Shown here: positions 44,966-56,322 of the stretch, piece after piece
How positions within the stretch are numbered: the first letter of the stretch is position 1
How the letters are laid out: the number at the start of each line of letters is the position of its first letter
From: Prostheceraeus crozeri
Lineage: Eukaryota; Platyhelminthes; Polycladida; Euryleptidae
NCBI GenBank assembly: GCA_907163375.1
Contig: CAJQUW010005267.1
Coordinates: 248,001-312,000, forward strand
Reading direction: 5' to 3'
DNA: 64,000 bases
Notes under the pieces: model-generated
Databases searched by the model: none
Seen by the model: only the letters and a program-made list of their open reading frames with translations
Told to the model about the DNA's origin: nothing
Program-made: the position numbers and the translations under genes

Positions 44966-45037
44966 GATACACAATTTATGATAAACATTTATGACACACA
45001 ATTTATGATGAACATTTATGATACACAATTATGATAT
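44966..45037 (+). repeat. 27-bp minisatellite, about 2.6 copies
   Basis: The unit GAYACACAATTTATGATRAA plus CATTTAT repeats at 44966, 44993 and 45020 (partial), inside the Harbinger transposase intron. Confidence 0.75.
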
Positions 45038-45123
45038 ATTGTGTAAGATCAACAGCAATCCTAATGCCGCAGCACATGTACTTTGTACTATACATGCATA
45101 CAGCGTTCATCTTTCTATTTCAG

Positions 45124-45504
45124 AATTCTATTCCTGATGATGTGGAGGAAAATTTGCCCGATACGCAGTCGTCAGTCGAGGATGATAGCATGAATCTCGA
45201 GGATTCTTTCCTCGACAATAAACGAAAACGGAAGAATCCACAGACAGATTTCCTTCAACTTGCTGAGAAGCAGTTGCGACAGACTGACGATAGTGAGACC
45301 GCATTCGGAAACAATGTTGTTCATCAGTTGAGACAGATAAAGGACTCTAAACAACGTCTGGTTGCTGAAAAACTGATCAATGATGCTCTTTTTCAAGCTA
45401 GGCGTGGTTTATTAGATTTTTCATGTTCAATAAGTCGACAGGATTCTTTTGGTTCTATGCTTACTCAAGATTTTTCTATGTCAAGAAGCGGTAATCAACA
45501 ATAA
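45124..45504 (+). CDS. BESS-motif exon of Harbinger accessory protein
   Basis: After a TATTTCAG acceptor the frame reads NSIPDDVEENLPDT, an acidic linker, a basic RKRK patch, and FGNNVVHQLRQIKDSKQRLV followed by AEKLINDALFQA. The last is a classic BESS protein-interaction motif, usual at the C-terminus of MADF proteins. The stop is at 45502-45504. Phase 0 matches the MADF exon ending at 40148, which gives a roughly 5-kb intron containing the transposase exon on the other strand. Confidence 0.82.
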   Translation, partial: NSIPDDVEENLPDTQSSVEDDSMNLEDSFLDNKRKRKNPQTDFLQLAEKQLRQTDDSETAFGNNVVHQLRQIKDSKQRLVAEKLINDALFQARRGLLDFSCSISRQDSFGSMLTQDFSMSRSGNQQ

Positions 45505-46257
45505 ATACAGAGTACAGTGAACGTGTATTTGGTGTTTTTCTTGTAATGGTATAGTAGTACATACATGAGCTCCAATATATGAGTGGACATATACCTAGAG
45601 TATGGTGTGGACAAGTAGTAGATGGCAATTATTGATTATTGACAATTACTGTTATATTGATTATCTTTATTTACGCACACGTACATGTATCTGACGATGG
45701 TATAGGGATGATGGCTATTAAAGTAAAGAAAAAACAGTGGTAAGAACTAGAGCTGGATTAATGATCTAATCAATCAAAACATTAATCATTTAAGTTAATG
45801 TGTATATAAGATAAATGTCTAGAATGTGTACACATTTACATATTGTATCGCACTCACTTTCATATATTCCTCCTTCAAAACTTGGTAAATTGCGCGGCAG
45901 GTTTCTGGAATCAGTGTTGATAAAGATGACCGTGAAATCCGCGTTGAATACTGCAAGTCAGTATGTGATCGTCCAGTGGCCAGGAATCGAAGTGTTGCGA
46001 TCAACCTTTCTTCAGGAGTTATGGCTGCATGCATGTTAGTGTCCATCTTCGAAATGAGAGGAGAAACAAGACGCAAAAGTTTTTCAAAAAGATTTCTGTC
46101 CATCCTCAATTATTCATGAAATCACCGTTGTTTTCCATGTCAAGCTCTTTGACTAGGCCCACATGCTCCGATCGCTTGAGCAGCCACTTTCTCTTCTTGC
46201 TAGATTTTTCACTTGCACACAGAATGGCAATGGCTGCCCAAGTACGTCTTGCCTGTT

Positions 46258-47000
46258 AGAATGGTGAAGAGATCACCTTTAATCACCGTCACCCAATTAA
46301 CACACGCTTTGAATTCTTCTGGCATCGTTGCTTCTCGAAAAACGGTGCATCGTCGAATCGTCGAGGCGGGATTTGTATCCAAAACACCAAGAAGAGTTCC
46401 TATCCTTACCACAGCGATGAAAAAGAAGAGACTAAGTTTCCCCATGGCCCACAGAAGCTGGACTATCAATGATTGGAAAAAGGTAATTATTATTTATTTA
46501 TTAAACTAAATGATTTTAATCATTGTTTAATGAATACATGTACCTTTTTCATATTTTACATGTAAATTTTATAAACATATTTTGGAAAATGTGGTATTCA
46601 AAAAAAAGTCTATAATTTCCAGGTTGCCTTCAGCGACGAATCCTCATTCGAAGTTGGGTTATCAAGTTCCAAGAAGGTATGGTCCTCCAAGAAGCCGTTT
46701 GGAGGATATTGGATCTGTTACAGATCTTCTTGAGGAACGACCCAGATACACCATGCGCAAAGAACATGCTTAGTATTGAATGAAGAAAATCCAACAACTT
46801 CAACACGCCGGTCGTTCTTAATTGGATCACATTGAAATTACGATTCGGACAATTATAAAACATGATTTGATCAAACGACTTTCAGGACAAACTATATTTC
46901 TCTCGGAATTTCGTGGCTTCCGCGTTCACCAGATGTAGCTGTACGAGACTCCTTATTATGGGATATTTGTAGGAAAGAGTATACGTGAAGAATTCCCAGG
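46258..47000 (+). pseudogene. Tc1-type transposase relic with an intron-like gap
   Basis: The frame opens RMVKRSPLITVTQLTHALNS (helix-turn-helix), then VASRKTVHRRIVEAGF and a W-x-DW block ending DWKK. A GT…AG segment (about 46482-46622) then interrupts exactly between codons, and coding resumes as VAFSDESSFEVG with the first catalytic aspartate. Much further on, SPDVAVRDSLLWDI near 46930 is the decayed SPDLNPIE…WD block, where the catalytic glutamate is lost. Several frame breaks occur from 46720 onward. The N-terminus is cut at the junction with the Harbinger. Confidence 0.75.
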
Positions 47001-49559
47001 CTATCGTTGTTAAAGGAAAGCATTCGAAGCGAGAAACATGTGCAGAAACCTGAAACACAGGAAGCGGTGACGTAAATGTATTGGAGAGATCATCCCTTTG
47101 TCAGTAAGATAACAGTGGCTATTTGAAGCACATATCATGCTCCATTCGTGCTTAGACTAAACAACTCTTGTACCTGCATTAATTTAAGTGCATTTGAAAA
47201 TAACATTGCTTTTCTTATTTTAGATTGAAATTCTTCTATCTTTCGTCGCCCCCCCCCTTTATGCCAAATGCTACCGTTATGTCCGAATATTGGATTTGAC
47301 ATTTGAGGTGACTCAAAAGAAGTACAGGCCTTTAAAACAATTTCGATTTTCATGATAATACTTATCATTTGATTAAATCAATAAAAAATGAATTTTACGG
47401 CCACAACAAAGTAGGTGGGTCATCTGAGTATTGGTTGTTTAGAGTAAATCTACTGCACGACGGGGAAAATGTTGATTGTCAGACTTCCTACGTTGAATGT
47501 TAGTAACTCAATTCAATCTTCAGGCTAGGTAATGAGCTACAGAAATAAATTGCTATTTTGGCTGTGTAGATATCAAATAATTTTTTGATTGCAAGAAATA
47601 CCAGACAAAATCACAATCACTGACAAGCTGCCTACTACATACCTATTAAAGATACATTGTATGTGCCCAGTATTACATCGCCGTGTATCAAGATATATCG
47701 CCTAAATAATGAAAGTATCTCAAAATATTTCGCTTTTCATGCAAGATTCGATGTTATACACGTCGTGTGATCTCAATGTCATTTTTAAATAAGCTACACA
47801 ACATTCTGTACAAATGATTGCAAAATAAGCAAGATATTTCTAAATCGAACCGAATTCATTGAAGTAAAAAAATCAAAGCAATGCATATACATACAGAAAT
47901 CGCCAGCAGCTCATGTGGAAAAGTCCTTCATCTGCTTCTGCACTACAGGGTGAAATACAATGAGCCTAATAATAGGTATACCAATACAATAAGCCGGGCC
48001 AATAATTCTAAATCACAAACGCGCCGTGTCAGTCTCGACTTGACTAACAGCGGGTCAAGACTAGACAATCACCACAACCCTTACTGTAAAATGCATACAA
48101 AACTTAATTCCGCGCAAGGCTCAACTGAGAAGTTCAATTCAGTATCTAGCTATACTACGTCATCCATCATCTTTGAATCGACATTGAATTTTCTTCAAAA
48201 GGTAGCTCACTAGTCTTTCTCACCATGTTACTCGTATCATCAAGAGTACTCGCAATCACAATGCGATGAAATCGCTTGCAATAAATTTGCTGTAACGATC
48301 TTGATAATGTTTTTGCCTAACATTGAAAGAAACTAAAATCAATGTGCACAATCATATCATTCCGCCGATGAATCGGTAAAAGGCATCATGTGCAACAGCG
48401 GTAGGGCTTGCTATCAGGAGTTTCTTCTGATTCAGTTCAGAACACATGCTTTAAGTACAAAAAATCACAAATTTCATCATGTCATGCAACCACAACCGTA
48501 TAAACATAACTCATGATGATCGTTCTAAAGCAGTAGAGTGCGATTTCTTACGATGTTCTCACTTTTGATATTCAATTGCCACGACAAGCGTCCTATTTCA
48601 TAAAATGACATCATGTGCTTGATTCATTAAGCTTATTCGAAAGCATGCTAGACTGTTTGCTTATCTTTATAAGACAATCTTTGCAAGCAACAAGAACACT
48701 TCGTGCCCATGTAACGCCTTTTGCTGATACGCATATTCATTGCATTCCTCTTCAACACTTCAAATACACTGCCTCACTCAGAAAACTTGAATTTGAAAAT
48801 ATCTTTACAGCTTATGTTGTGGATTTCCATTCAGGTCTACATTAAGAAGTTCTTTTCAAAAATGATCATGTGATTTACCGATTAATCGACAACTTGATAT
48901 AATTGTATCATTAGTTGATTTATGTTCCCAGTGACAAGATATTTCTTGCAGAAAATTGAAACCATCTCTCCTCAAATAAACGCAAACTCACGCAAGTTCA
49001 AGGATTGGCAACGCCTGTCATTGATAAATGCAGTGAAAGATGGATGAATAGCTTGCAGATTTTCTACAAAGTCATCGCTCACATTTGCCTTAGTAAATAC
49101 CACGAATATCTGATTGTACACTGTAGTCATCGCATTATTAATCGCATTCTTTGACTTTCAAAACATCAACAAATACAAACTTCAACTGAGAAATATGTCA
49201 CTTATTTCTATGTTGTCTCTTCATCGAGACCTCAAGGATTGGAGAGGATAATAATGAGAGTTCGGAAGTAGATCACAAAGTCAGAGATTGATGGAATCCT
49301 GTCCAGAATCATTCATACTTCCACTTTGGTATACATCTGATATTATGACGAAGCAACGTTAATGTTTTGCGAATATCTTTCCAGTGATTTGTGTTTAATT
49401 CTTTAAAAGAACGGAAATTGATGCTAGCAGTCACATTATGTGATAAGGAAGAATACAAGATGGATACAATAACTTCATCGGACGCCGTAGCGAGAGGTTG
49501 TGTCAGCAAGCTCTCTGTTCCGTCTTAGTGCGCGATTTGCATTTTTGTGTTTTACAGCG
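47001..49559. other. 2.6 kb without recognised gene
   Basis: No domain-bearing frame on either strand. There is a C-run near 47250. Short open frames at 47881-48213 and 48615-48845 lack motifs. Confidence 0.5.
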
Positions 49560-49841
49560 TGATTTAACATCGATCTGTTGTGACATTCTTATATCATTCT
49601 ACTCCTTTTTCGACGACCTGCATGTTTCGACACATTGCATACCATGAAGTTACACGACTGACAAGTTTTCTTTGAATTTTGAATATCTGCTGCTGACTCA
49701 CACGACCGACCGCGTGTCTCACCCGTGCTGTCCCTTTGTCCATCCTCCGTCAGTCAAGTCTCACAATCTTAATTCTGTATTCATCTCGTCCTCGCTTCTA
49801 CGTCCACTCATTCTCCTGTATGATGGCTACGCATTCCTGAT

Positions 49842-52568
49842 ATGACGTCATCGCGAATTCAATACTCCCGTGCCAGCTTGCTTAACATGCGAAGGGATTT
49901 TCACATTGCTCGCCCGGTCAGAAGAGCGCTATGGTTTCACAGACTTTTGCCCTATCAGTGTCTCAAATCTTCTGTGCGACGCAATCTTCCTAACTGTCAA
50001 CGTGTTCCTGATCTACCACCTGGTCTCACATCAGTGCCTCCCTTACCTAATGTGACTGCGAGAAATGATACTAATTCTGCCAAACCCCGTAAACAGAATA
50101 GACCTCAATTTCCTACCCCTTCATTTTTTCCTACAATGCCCGATCTCTTTTCAATAAGGTTGACGATTTTAAAATCAGAGTTAATGACTGTAGCCCTGAT
50201 TTCATTTGTGTTGTGGCCATTTACTACAGAAATTGCTTTCACCTTTCTGTTGTAAGTGACAAATTGATAGATGACATTAATTTCAATATACTTGTATGTC
50301 ACTCTTTTGATTTTTATGTGACGATAGTGGTAATTTATCATCCCTATTGGGGCACCGTCAAGGCCCATGATGTATTTTTATCTTTTCTCCAAAGTATACT
50401 AGACATATCTGAATCTAGTAATGTGGCTATTCTGGGAGATATTAATGATATTCGGCTTGTTTTTGAAAGCTTTTTGTTGAACAACAATATGTCTCAGCTT
50501 GTTCAGCTGCCTACTAGAGGCCAGCATGTTCTTGACATTTTTGCTTCGACTCATCCTTACAAGTTTGAAACCCCCTCCCTGATCCCACCTCTTGGTCGCT
50601 CAGACCATAAAGGTATTTTTGCAAAACCTTCTGTTCGTAAGCCTCCCATTGTCACAAAAGTCAAGGTTCGTTCATTTTCGCCGTCCTCCTATGCCCAATG
50701 TTGTCAAGTTTTATCCTTAGTTGATTGGAAGAATTATTTTCTTTTCGTTGATGATGTCAATATTTTAGCTGATGAACTTCAGAACTTTTTTCGGTTTTTG
50801 TACGTCACCTTCTTCCCGATAAAAACTGTTAGGATGCGCAGTACTGATCCTCCTTGGATCACTCCCTCTCTTAAAGTCCTCTCTGATCGTAGGGACAGAG
50901 CCCTCACTACTGGGAACACAGGCAAATATTTGTCTCTTAGAGAGCAATTTTTGACTCAGCTTGCCAAAGCCAAGTCGATCTATTTCTCTGGTATTTCTTC
51001 CTCTACTGAGTCCATGTGGAAATCAATAAATGCCCAAATCGGTTCGAGGAATTCCCGGTCTACTTTTCATACTGCTAATGACGTTTATGACCTTAATGAC
51101 AGGCTTCATGCCACATTCTCTTCGCCGGATATTCACCATTTTTCTTCCGATGATAAACCTTACCCTTCCAGCTTGAATTTGATTTCTGTTACCGAGCATG
51201 ACATTATTCGTCATATTAAGAAGTGTAAATCTAATTCTGAAGGACCTGATGGTGTTCGAGGTGTGTTTTTCCGTTCTGTCGCTGATTTTGTTGCTTTTCC
51301 TCTCAGCATCCTTTTTACCAGATGTCTGCAGTCCGGGATATTCCCTGACATTTGGAAATGCGCTAAAATTCTCCCACTTCCTAAGAAAGAAAGCTCAGAC
51401 TTTAGGCCAATTTCTATTCTTCCTTTTCTAAGCAAAGTTCTTGAAAGATTATTCAGAGATTTGGTCATTTTGCCATCGTTGTGCAAAAGAATCCATCCTG
51501 GACAGTTCGGATTTTTGCCGTATGGTTTTGGTGGCTGTACTAATGCCTTACTTGCCATCCGTCTTTCCATCTTACAGCATGTCACTTCGAATTCTCACTG
51601 CTCAGTTTCTCTCCCTGCTGTCGATTTCAGAAAAGCTTTCGACAAAATTAGTCATTGTAAACTTCTGGAAAGCCTTCGTGATAACTTTTGCTGTTCTCCC
51701 GTCGTCCTTAATTGCATCAAAAGCTTCTTGGTCAATCGCAAGCAGCGCGTTGTTTCGAATGAAATTATTGCGCCATGGCGTTCGATTTCTAGTGGAGTTC
51801 CTCAAGGTTCAATTTTCGGACCTTTACTTTTTTCCTTGTTTATGGACGATTTGCCAGTTCTTGAGGGAACAAAAGTCATTGTATTCGCCGATGATGTTAC
51901 TTTGATTCATTTTGACGGGTGCGGTGCTGATTTTAAGACAAATGTAAATGTCTTTTCCTCTTGGGCTTCTAACAAGAGTCTGTATGTTAACACATAAAAC
52001 GAAATGCATGAAGCTGTCTAGAAGCAGCATTGATTTTCCCGCTCTAAATGGTTGTATTAATGACGAGTTGATTAATGAAGCTGACTCTTTGATGATTTTG
52101 GGTGTTCATTTTTCTTTCGATCTGCGATGGGACAATCAATTTAAGCATCTCTATAACAAATGCTGCCGTGCCATGTCCTTTGTAAAGCGTTTACGTGGTG
52201 ATGGCAATAATGGAGATGTCATTTGGAAGGCCTTTGTGAGTCTTGTCTTGTGTCACATTACATTCTGTTGGCCGGTCATCTGCGACTTAAATGCTAATTA
52301 TTTTGGAAAATTTGAACAACTGTATCGTCGTCTTGCGATCCGCTGGGCCAATGTTAGTCGTAAGCCTTCTCTTCGTCTTGTTCTTGATAAATGTTGTATT
52401 AAATTGATCAAGAAGATCTGTAATAATGTCAGTTTACACCAACTGTCTGAATTCTTTTCCATGAGAGAAACATCACACAATGTTCGTCATGCCGGAGTTC
52501 TTTTGCCTATGAAACGATCGTCTGCCCTGTATAATAGATCGTTTGTTAAATTTTCTGGATATTCATGA
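49842..52568 (+). pseudogene. LINE ORF2: endonuclease and reverse transcriptase
   Basis: The start has YSRASLLNMRRDF, as in LINE ORF2 N-termini. In a different frame, near 50125, ARSLFNKVDDFK and SPDFICVV are the first endonuclease blocks. From 50213 a 594-codon frame has VAILGDIND (the GDFN block), LVQLPTRG and LGRSDHKGI (the SDH block), so an APE-type endonuclease with its middle missing. The RT then shows DFRPISILPFLSKVLER, PGQFGFLP, VDFRKAFDKISH, SSGVPQGSIFGPLLF and the catalytic FADDV. A one-base slip near 51985 moves the remainder to another frame ending at 52568. At least two frame breaks are present, so it is inactive. Confidence 0.85.
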
Positions 52569-52621
52569 ATACAAATTGTGCCATCTTGTCATACCGCTTT
52601 TGTATTTGACAACAATAAAGC

Positions 52622-52635
52622 ATTATTATTATTAT
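52622..52635 (+). repeat. LINE 3' (ATT)n tail
   Basis: ATTATTATTATTAT directly after AACAATAAAGC. It is the end of the LINE copy. Confidence 0.8.
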
Positions 52636-52636
52636 A

Positions 52637-53452
52637 CAGGTATGATTGAAATAGTGGAATACGCAGAATCGAGCTCACTTTTAACTAATTCTCCTGACTC
52701 AAATCACAAGTCATGTTGCATTCAGTCTAAATGACTGGACAATTGCTATCGTCGATGATGCCTGTTATCCTGGCAATATACTATCAGTCGCTTCGAATTA
52801 CTTGGTGATCGGCTTCTTGATAATTGTCGAAGTAACAAGTAAATTTCCTTAATAAACTTACTGCTATCATTTACATAAATGCCTGAATTTTTAATCAGGT
52901 CTGTGTTCCCGGAAAGAGAAGAAATTCTGAAGATTCCAGGAGGAGCCATTTTGTGTCGAGTACATTAGTCAATTGTTGAGGGATCATCATCAACAGCTGG
53001 ACATTTCAAGCACTCCCTCTCAAAGGATGACCTCAGCATGTCGAGCATTTGTTCTTTTCATGAAGTGTAGATGACTACATCACTTTAGTTGATACATGAT
53101 CGTACATGTAATTCTACGACATTATTCGTGTAATTTCACGAAAATGTTTCTACTCTCATCATATATTCATAAAAGATTCAATAAAAAGTGATTGTTTTTC
53201 ATTAAATGGTGAAGTTTTCATGAAAACCTCAGCAACTTTAAGAACATGCAGGTATTGCAATTCGCAGAAAATTAAACTCAAACATTTGATAGTGAATTTA
53301 ATGGTAATCTGAGTAATTCAACGACATTATCACTAAAATGACTCGCTTACCTAAAATATTTCGGTAAATAACCTGTAACCACCACACCGAAACTTCATAT
53401 CATGATGCGATTTAACTTCAAGCTTGAAAAGGAACGGACCTATTTAACATAA
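52637..53452. other. Non-coding stretch
   Basis: No supported feature between the LINE tail and the long-TIR element. Confidence 0.5.
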
Positions 53453-54266
53453 GGGTCATTCCACGTCAAAGCACCAAATGGCCTGTGGCTCACTTGCTCA
53501 AAAACGGTCCAAATCGTAATATTCTAATGCCTAGGATGCATCTACATGGAATCCAAGATATTTTTGGGAAATTCGAACTGCTTCATGTATTTCGAGACAT
53601 TTGAAATTTGAATAAATTGAAAAAAATCCGTCTTGCCCTAAAAATATGCCTATCTTTCAAGACATGTAATTTCGGTCTCGTTGCTAGTATTGTCATAATT
53701 TTTGGTATTTAGAAAACCAATGTATCCAAGATTACATGCAAGTTTATGCGGAAGCTCAACTGCTTGCGAGAAAAAAAGTTCAGAACTTCAAAAAATGCAA
53801 AAAAATAAATTCGAAAGTCAAAAAATCAACTTTTCGACATTTTTCATATTTTTAAACCACATATAGGGCTATTCTACTACTTCAGGTGGATTGAGATGTA
53901 ATAGGACTATTTTTTAAAAATAGTGAAAATATCCCTAATTTTTTATGGGGTATTTTTAACCCCATAAAAATTGACAAATTAAAAAAGTCATCTTTAATGA
54001 AGTCTGACCAATTTCTCGCAATCATAAAGAACTAATGAATGCAACATTTCAAAAGTACTTGATGTCATTTGCTGGAATCTGTAAGAATATTTACAATACT
54101 AGAGCTGGAACTTGGTGTATTTTGAATTTAAAAATGGGTTAGATAGAGCATTTATATCGCTACTACTTATGAGAAAATAGAAGTAGTATCAACAATTGCA
54201 TGATGTAATTACATGAGTCTTTCATGATAAACATGATGAAATTTATACAAATGATACTGTGACACA
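53453..54266 (+). repeat. Left terminal inverted repeat, about 815 bp
   Basis: It is nearly identical to the inverted 61792-62616 over the inner 740 bp or so. The outermost 60 bp differs by substitutions and a gap of about 10 bp. Confidence 0.92.
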
Positions 54267-54579
54267 GTAAACGCATGAGAACAGTTCCCCATCGCAACTA
54301 ATACCAATAGACTGATAGACGACGATTCAATTATTATGCCACAATGAAACCTCGGTCACTCCAAAAATGAGTCATTATTGAATAGCCGTCACCACTTCAA
54401 CATGATGAAAGGCTCTCTGATGATGTAATCTCACTTTACAATCTGTCATTGTATCAACCAACAAGCGGTGTATCTATGCTTTGTGTAGTTGTAAATAATC
54501 CCTATTGGACGAACGAACTATTTTCAGACCTGTGCAAGTCTAGTTTAATCAGTGGTCAAGCAAGATAGTCAATGTGCGA
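54267..54579. other. Leader region of the long-TIR element
   Basis: Non-coding sequence between the left terminal repeat and the inferred first coding exon at 54580. It could hold the promoter; no motif is singled out. Confidence 0.5.
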
Positions 54580-54594
54580 ATGGAGGATAACGAG

Positions 54595-55014
54595 GTAAGG
54601 GATTTTGTACATAAATTATTTTTGTTTAGGGTAATACGGGACAGTTGACTAAAGCGTGAGAATTAAGATACTTAAAATGAATATTTTGTAATCGCGATAA
54701 TTTCTATCAATTAATATGGTTATCAGTAATGCACACAATTTCATTAAAATCGGTCGAATTGTTTTATATCTAAGAACAAATATCGAAACACATACAACTT
54801 TTTCTTATCCAAAAAACGTGCTGATGTAAAATTGATATTTCATTTAAGTTAAGAATTTGTCATCAATTAAACAATTTTGCTAATATCTTATTGATATTAA
54901 AATAGGATGCTTGAGCTTTCTTTAAAATGATTTACTTATTCGTTTTGACAAGTTCTTCATACATTAACAGATATTTTAAGAAATGTTATGTATGGCGGGT
55001 AATACGGGACACTT
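54595..55014. other. Intron of the long-TIR transposase, left part
   Basis: AT-rich. GGTAATACGGGACA appears twice, near 54629 and 54999. It ends at the ATA target duplication of the Harbinger. Confidence 0.5.
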
Positions 55015-55017
55015 ATA

Positions 55018-55043
55018 CGGCCGTATCAAGTTACTGGCCTTTC
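55018..55043 (+). repeat. Harbinger left terminal inverted repeat
   Basis: 26 bp, starts CGGCCGTATCAAG. Perfect inverted match to 58363-58388. Confidence 0.92.
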
Positions 55044-55260
55044 GACGATAGGCCAACCTTTCCTTTCGGAAAGGTGCATTTCTTTTCACGAAACTGCACT
55101 TTCATCGATACCTTCCTTTCATTAATAGAAGGTTTCCTTTCATGACAATACAAAACTAAAGGTCGGTTCAAACCGGCCTTTAAAGCATATTTTATTGTGT
55201 TCACAGCACAACACAAGCGTAATTGTTACGGGCACTTGTTCTGTTTTGTTTCTGTGATTT

Positions 55261-56322
55261 ATGCCAAGGATGATGGAGCGACTAAGACGCCTGCGAATGA
55301 TTGAAGCTGAACGATCTCGAAAACCTTACCGCGTATTAGCTGACAGGACGAACCCGTTGAGTAGGTACCGTCGAAATGAGTTCTTAAAACGTTTTCGATT
55401 TTCGAAATCTGGCGTACGATTTTTGATGCGGACATTCATTGAAAATAACGAAGAGTTCTACAAAGGTCGTGGTTTATGGGTTCCTCCCATACTCTCCCTA
55501 TGTATTGTCTTGCGAATGTTTGCAAATAACTCCTTCCAACTGGTTATTGCCGATGTGGCTGATGTCTCCCAAGCGTATGTATCGAAGGCAGTGAAGCGAA
55601 TTACAGCCACAATTTGTAGGCGTCGACGTGATTTCATTCACATGCCGAATACATTTCATGAAATAAATGAAGAAAAGAGAAAATTTCGAGAGATTGCAGG
55701 GTTTCGTCGAGTAATAGGTTGCATCGATGGAACTCACGTCCGAAGAGTTTGCCCTTCTCTTCGAAGAGGTGAGTTATTCAGATGTCGAAAAAATTATTAC
55801 TCCATAAACGTTCAAGTTGTTGGCTCTGCGAGTGATACCATATCAAATATAGTCGCTCGTCGGCCAGGAAGCACCCACGATAGTAGAATTTTTGAAAATT
55901 CTCGTTTGTGCACTGAGTTAGAAGCAGGTAGATATGGAAATGCTCTCCTCATTGGTGATCAAGGTTATCCATGTCGATCTTACCTGATGACTGTATTATC
56001 AGATCCCGTTGACAATCGTGAAACTCGATTCAACGACTCATTGACAAAAACGAGAATGTCAGTTGAACGCATTTTCGGTCAGTGGAAAAGGAGATTTCCT
56101 ATAGTCGGGACTATCTTAAGATTGAAGTTGGAAACTTCCTTAAATGTTATAGTAGCAACTGCAATTTTGTTTAATATTACGAAGATGTTACAGGAAGAAG
56201 AAGCACCGTCTGAAAATGGAATCCATATTTGGGATGGAGTTGAACCGTTTGTCCAAGGAATACAAACCGATGTTGCTGGAAATGCTGTTCGTCGGAATAT
56301 TATAAACACTTACTTTTCATAA
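55261..56322 (+). CDS. Harbinger DDE transposase, intact (HARBI1-like)
   Basis: 353 codons in one exon, the usual length for this family. The N-terminus is basic with a helix-turn-helix (NEFLKRFRFSKSGVRFLM; LRMFANNSFQLVIADVADVS). The catalytic triad is GCIDGTHV (D156), RPGSTHDSRIF (D207) and SVERIFGQWKRRF (E269), with the family IGDQGYPC block at 231-238. The protein would excise and reinsert the element in partnership with its Myb-like protein, and it resembles the vertebrate domesticated HARBI1. The start is the first methionine after the 5' leader; a second methionine follows three codons later. No break is seen. Confidence 0.93.
   Translation: MPRMMERLRRLRMIEAERSRKPYRVLADRTNPLSRYRRNEFLKRFRFSKSGVRFLMRTFIENNEEFYKGRGLWVPPILSLCIVLRMFANNSFQLVIADVADVSQAYVSKAVKRITATICRRRRDFIHMPNTFHEINEEKRKFREIAGFRRVIGCIDGTHVRRVCPSLRRGELFRCRKNYYSINVQVVGSASDTISNIVARRPGSTHDSRIFENSRLCTELEAGRYGNALLIGDQGYPCRSYLMTVLSDPVDNRETRFNDSLTKTRMSVERIFGQWKRRFPIVGTILRLKLETSLNVIVATAILFNITKMLQEEEAPSENGIHIWDGVEPFVQGIQTDVAGNAVRRNIINTYFS

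Larger units (their letters stand above)
39495..46257. mobile_element. PIF/Harbinger transposon, decayed, with nested MULE
   Basis: The probable left end begins GGGGTGTCACACG at 39495. The motif GGGTGTCACACG recurs at about 39538, and a hairpin CCGATAAGTC…GACTTATCGG lies between. Two Harbinger-type genes are present on opposite strands: an MADF-BESS protein on plus and a DDE transposase on minus. The right end is lost at a junction near 46257, where a Tc1 relic begins, so no matching terminal repeat is seen. A MULE (41512-44030) sits inside the transposase. With the MULE left out, the element would be about 4.2 kb. Confidence 0.8.
41092..46257 (-). pseudogene. Harbinger transposase, split by intron and by MULE
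   Basis: On the minus strand, exon 1 (46257-45858) reads ARRTWAAIAI, SKKRKWLLKR, NLFEKLLRLVSPLISKMD, RLIATLRFLATG and PETCRAIYQVLKEEYMK, then a GTGAGT donor. Exon 2 begins after TATTGCAG at 44440 with GALDGKHV (first D), DYEFIYVDV…RVSDGGVF (second D) and FVFVADDAFPLSENLMKPYNF. Past the MULE it goes on with RKRQIFNYRLSRARRISENA (catalytic E) and LVCCALHNYL, stopping at 41092. Exon 1 carries one frame break near 46120, and exon 2 carries two in-frame stops and frame shifts between 44440 and 44200. Inactive. Confidence 0.85.
49560..52636 (+). mobile_element. APE-type LINE retrotransposon, decayed
   Basis: An ORF2-like protein with endonuclease and reverse transcriptase spans about 49842-52568. 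It is followed by a very short 3' tail and a (ATT)n run (52622-52635), typical of LINE ends. The left edge is a guess: 49560-49840 is pyrimidine-rich and may be 5' untranslated sequence. The group is Jockey/CR1-like, possibly Daphne-like, by general resemblance of the RT and the ATT tail. No target duplication was identified. Confidence 0.75.

Noticed and set aside
50105-50368. Minus-strand frames over the LINE and other antisense open frames over transposase genes
   Set aside because: They are shadows of real coding regions on the other strand.
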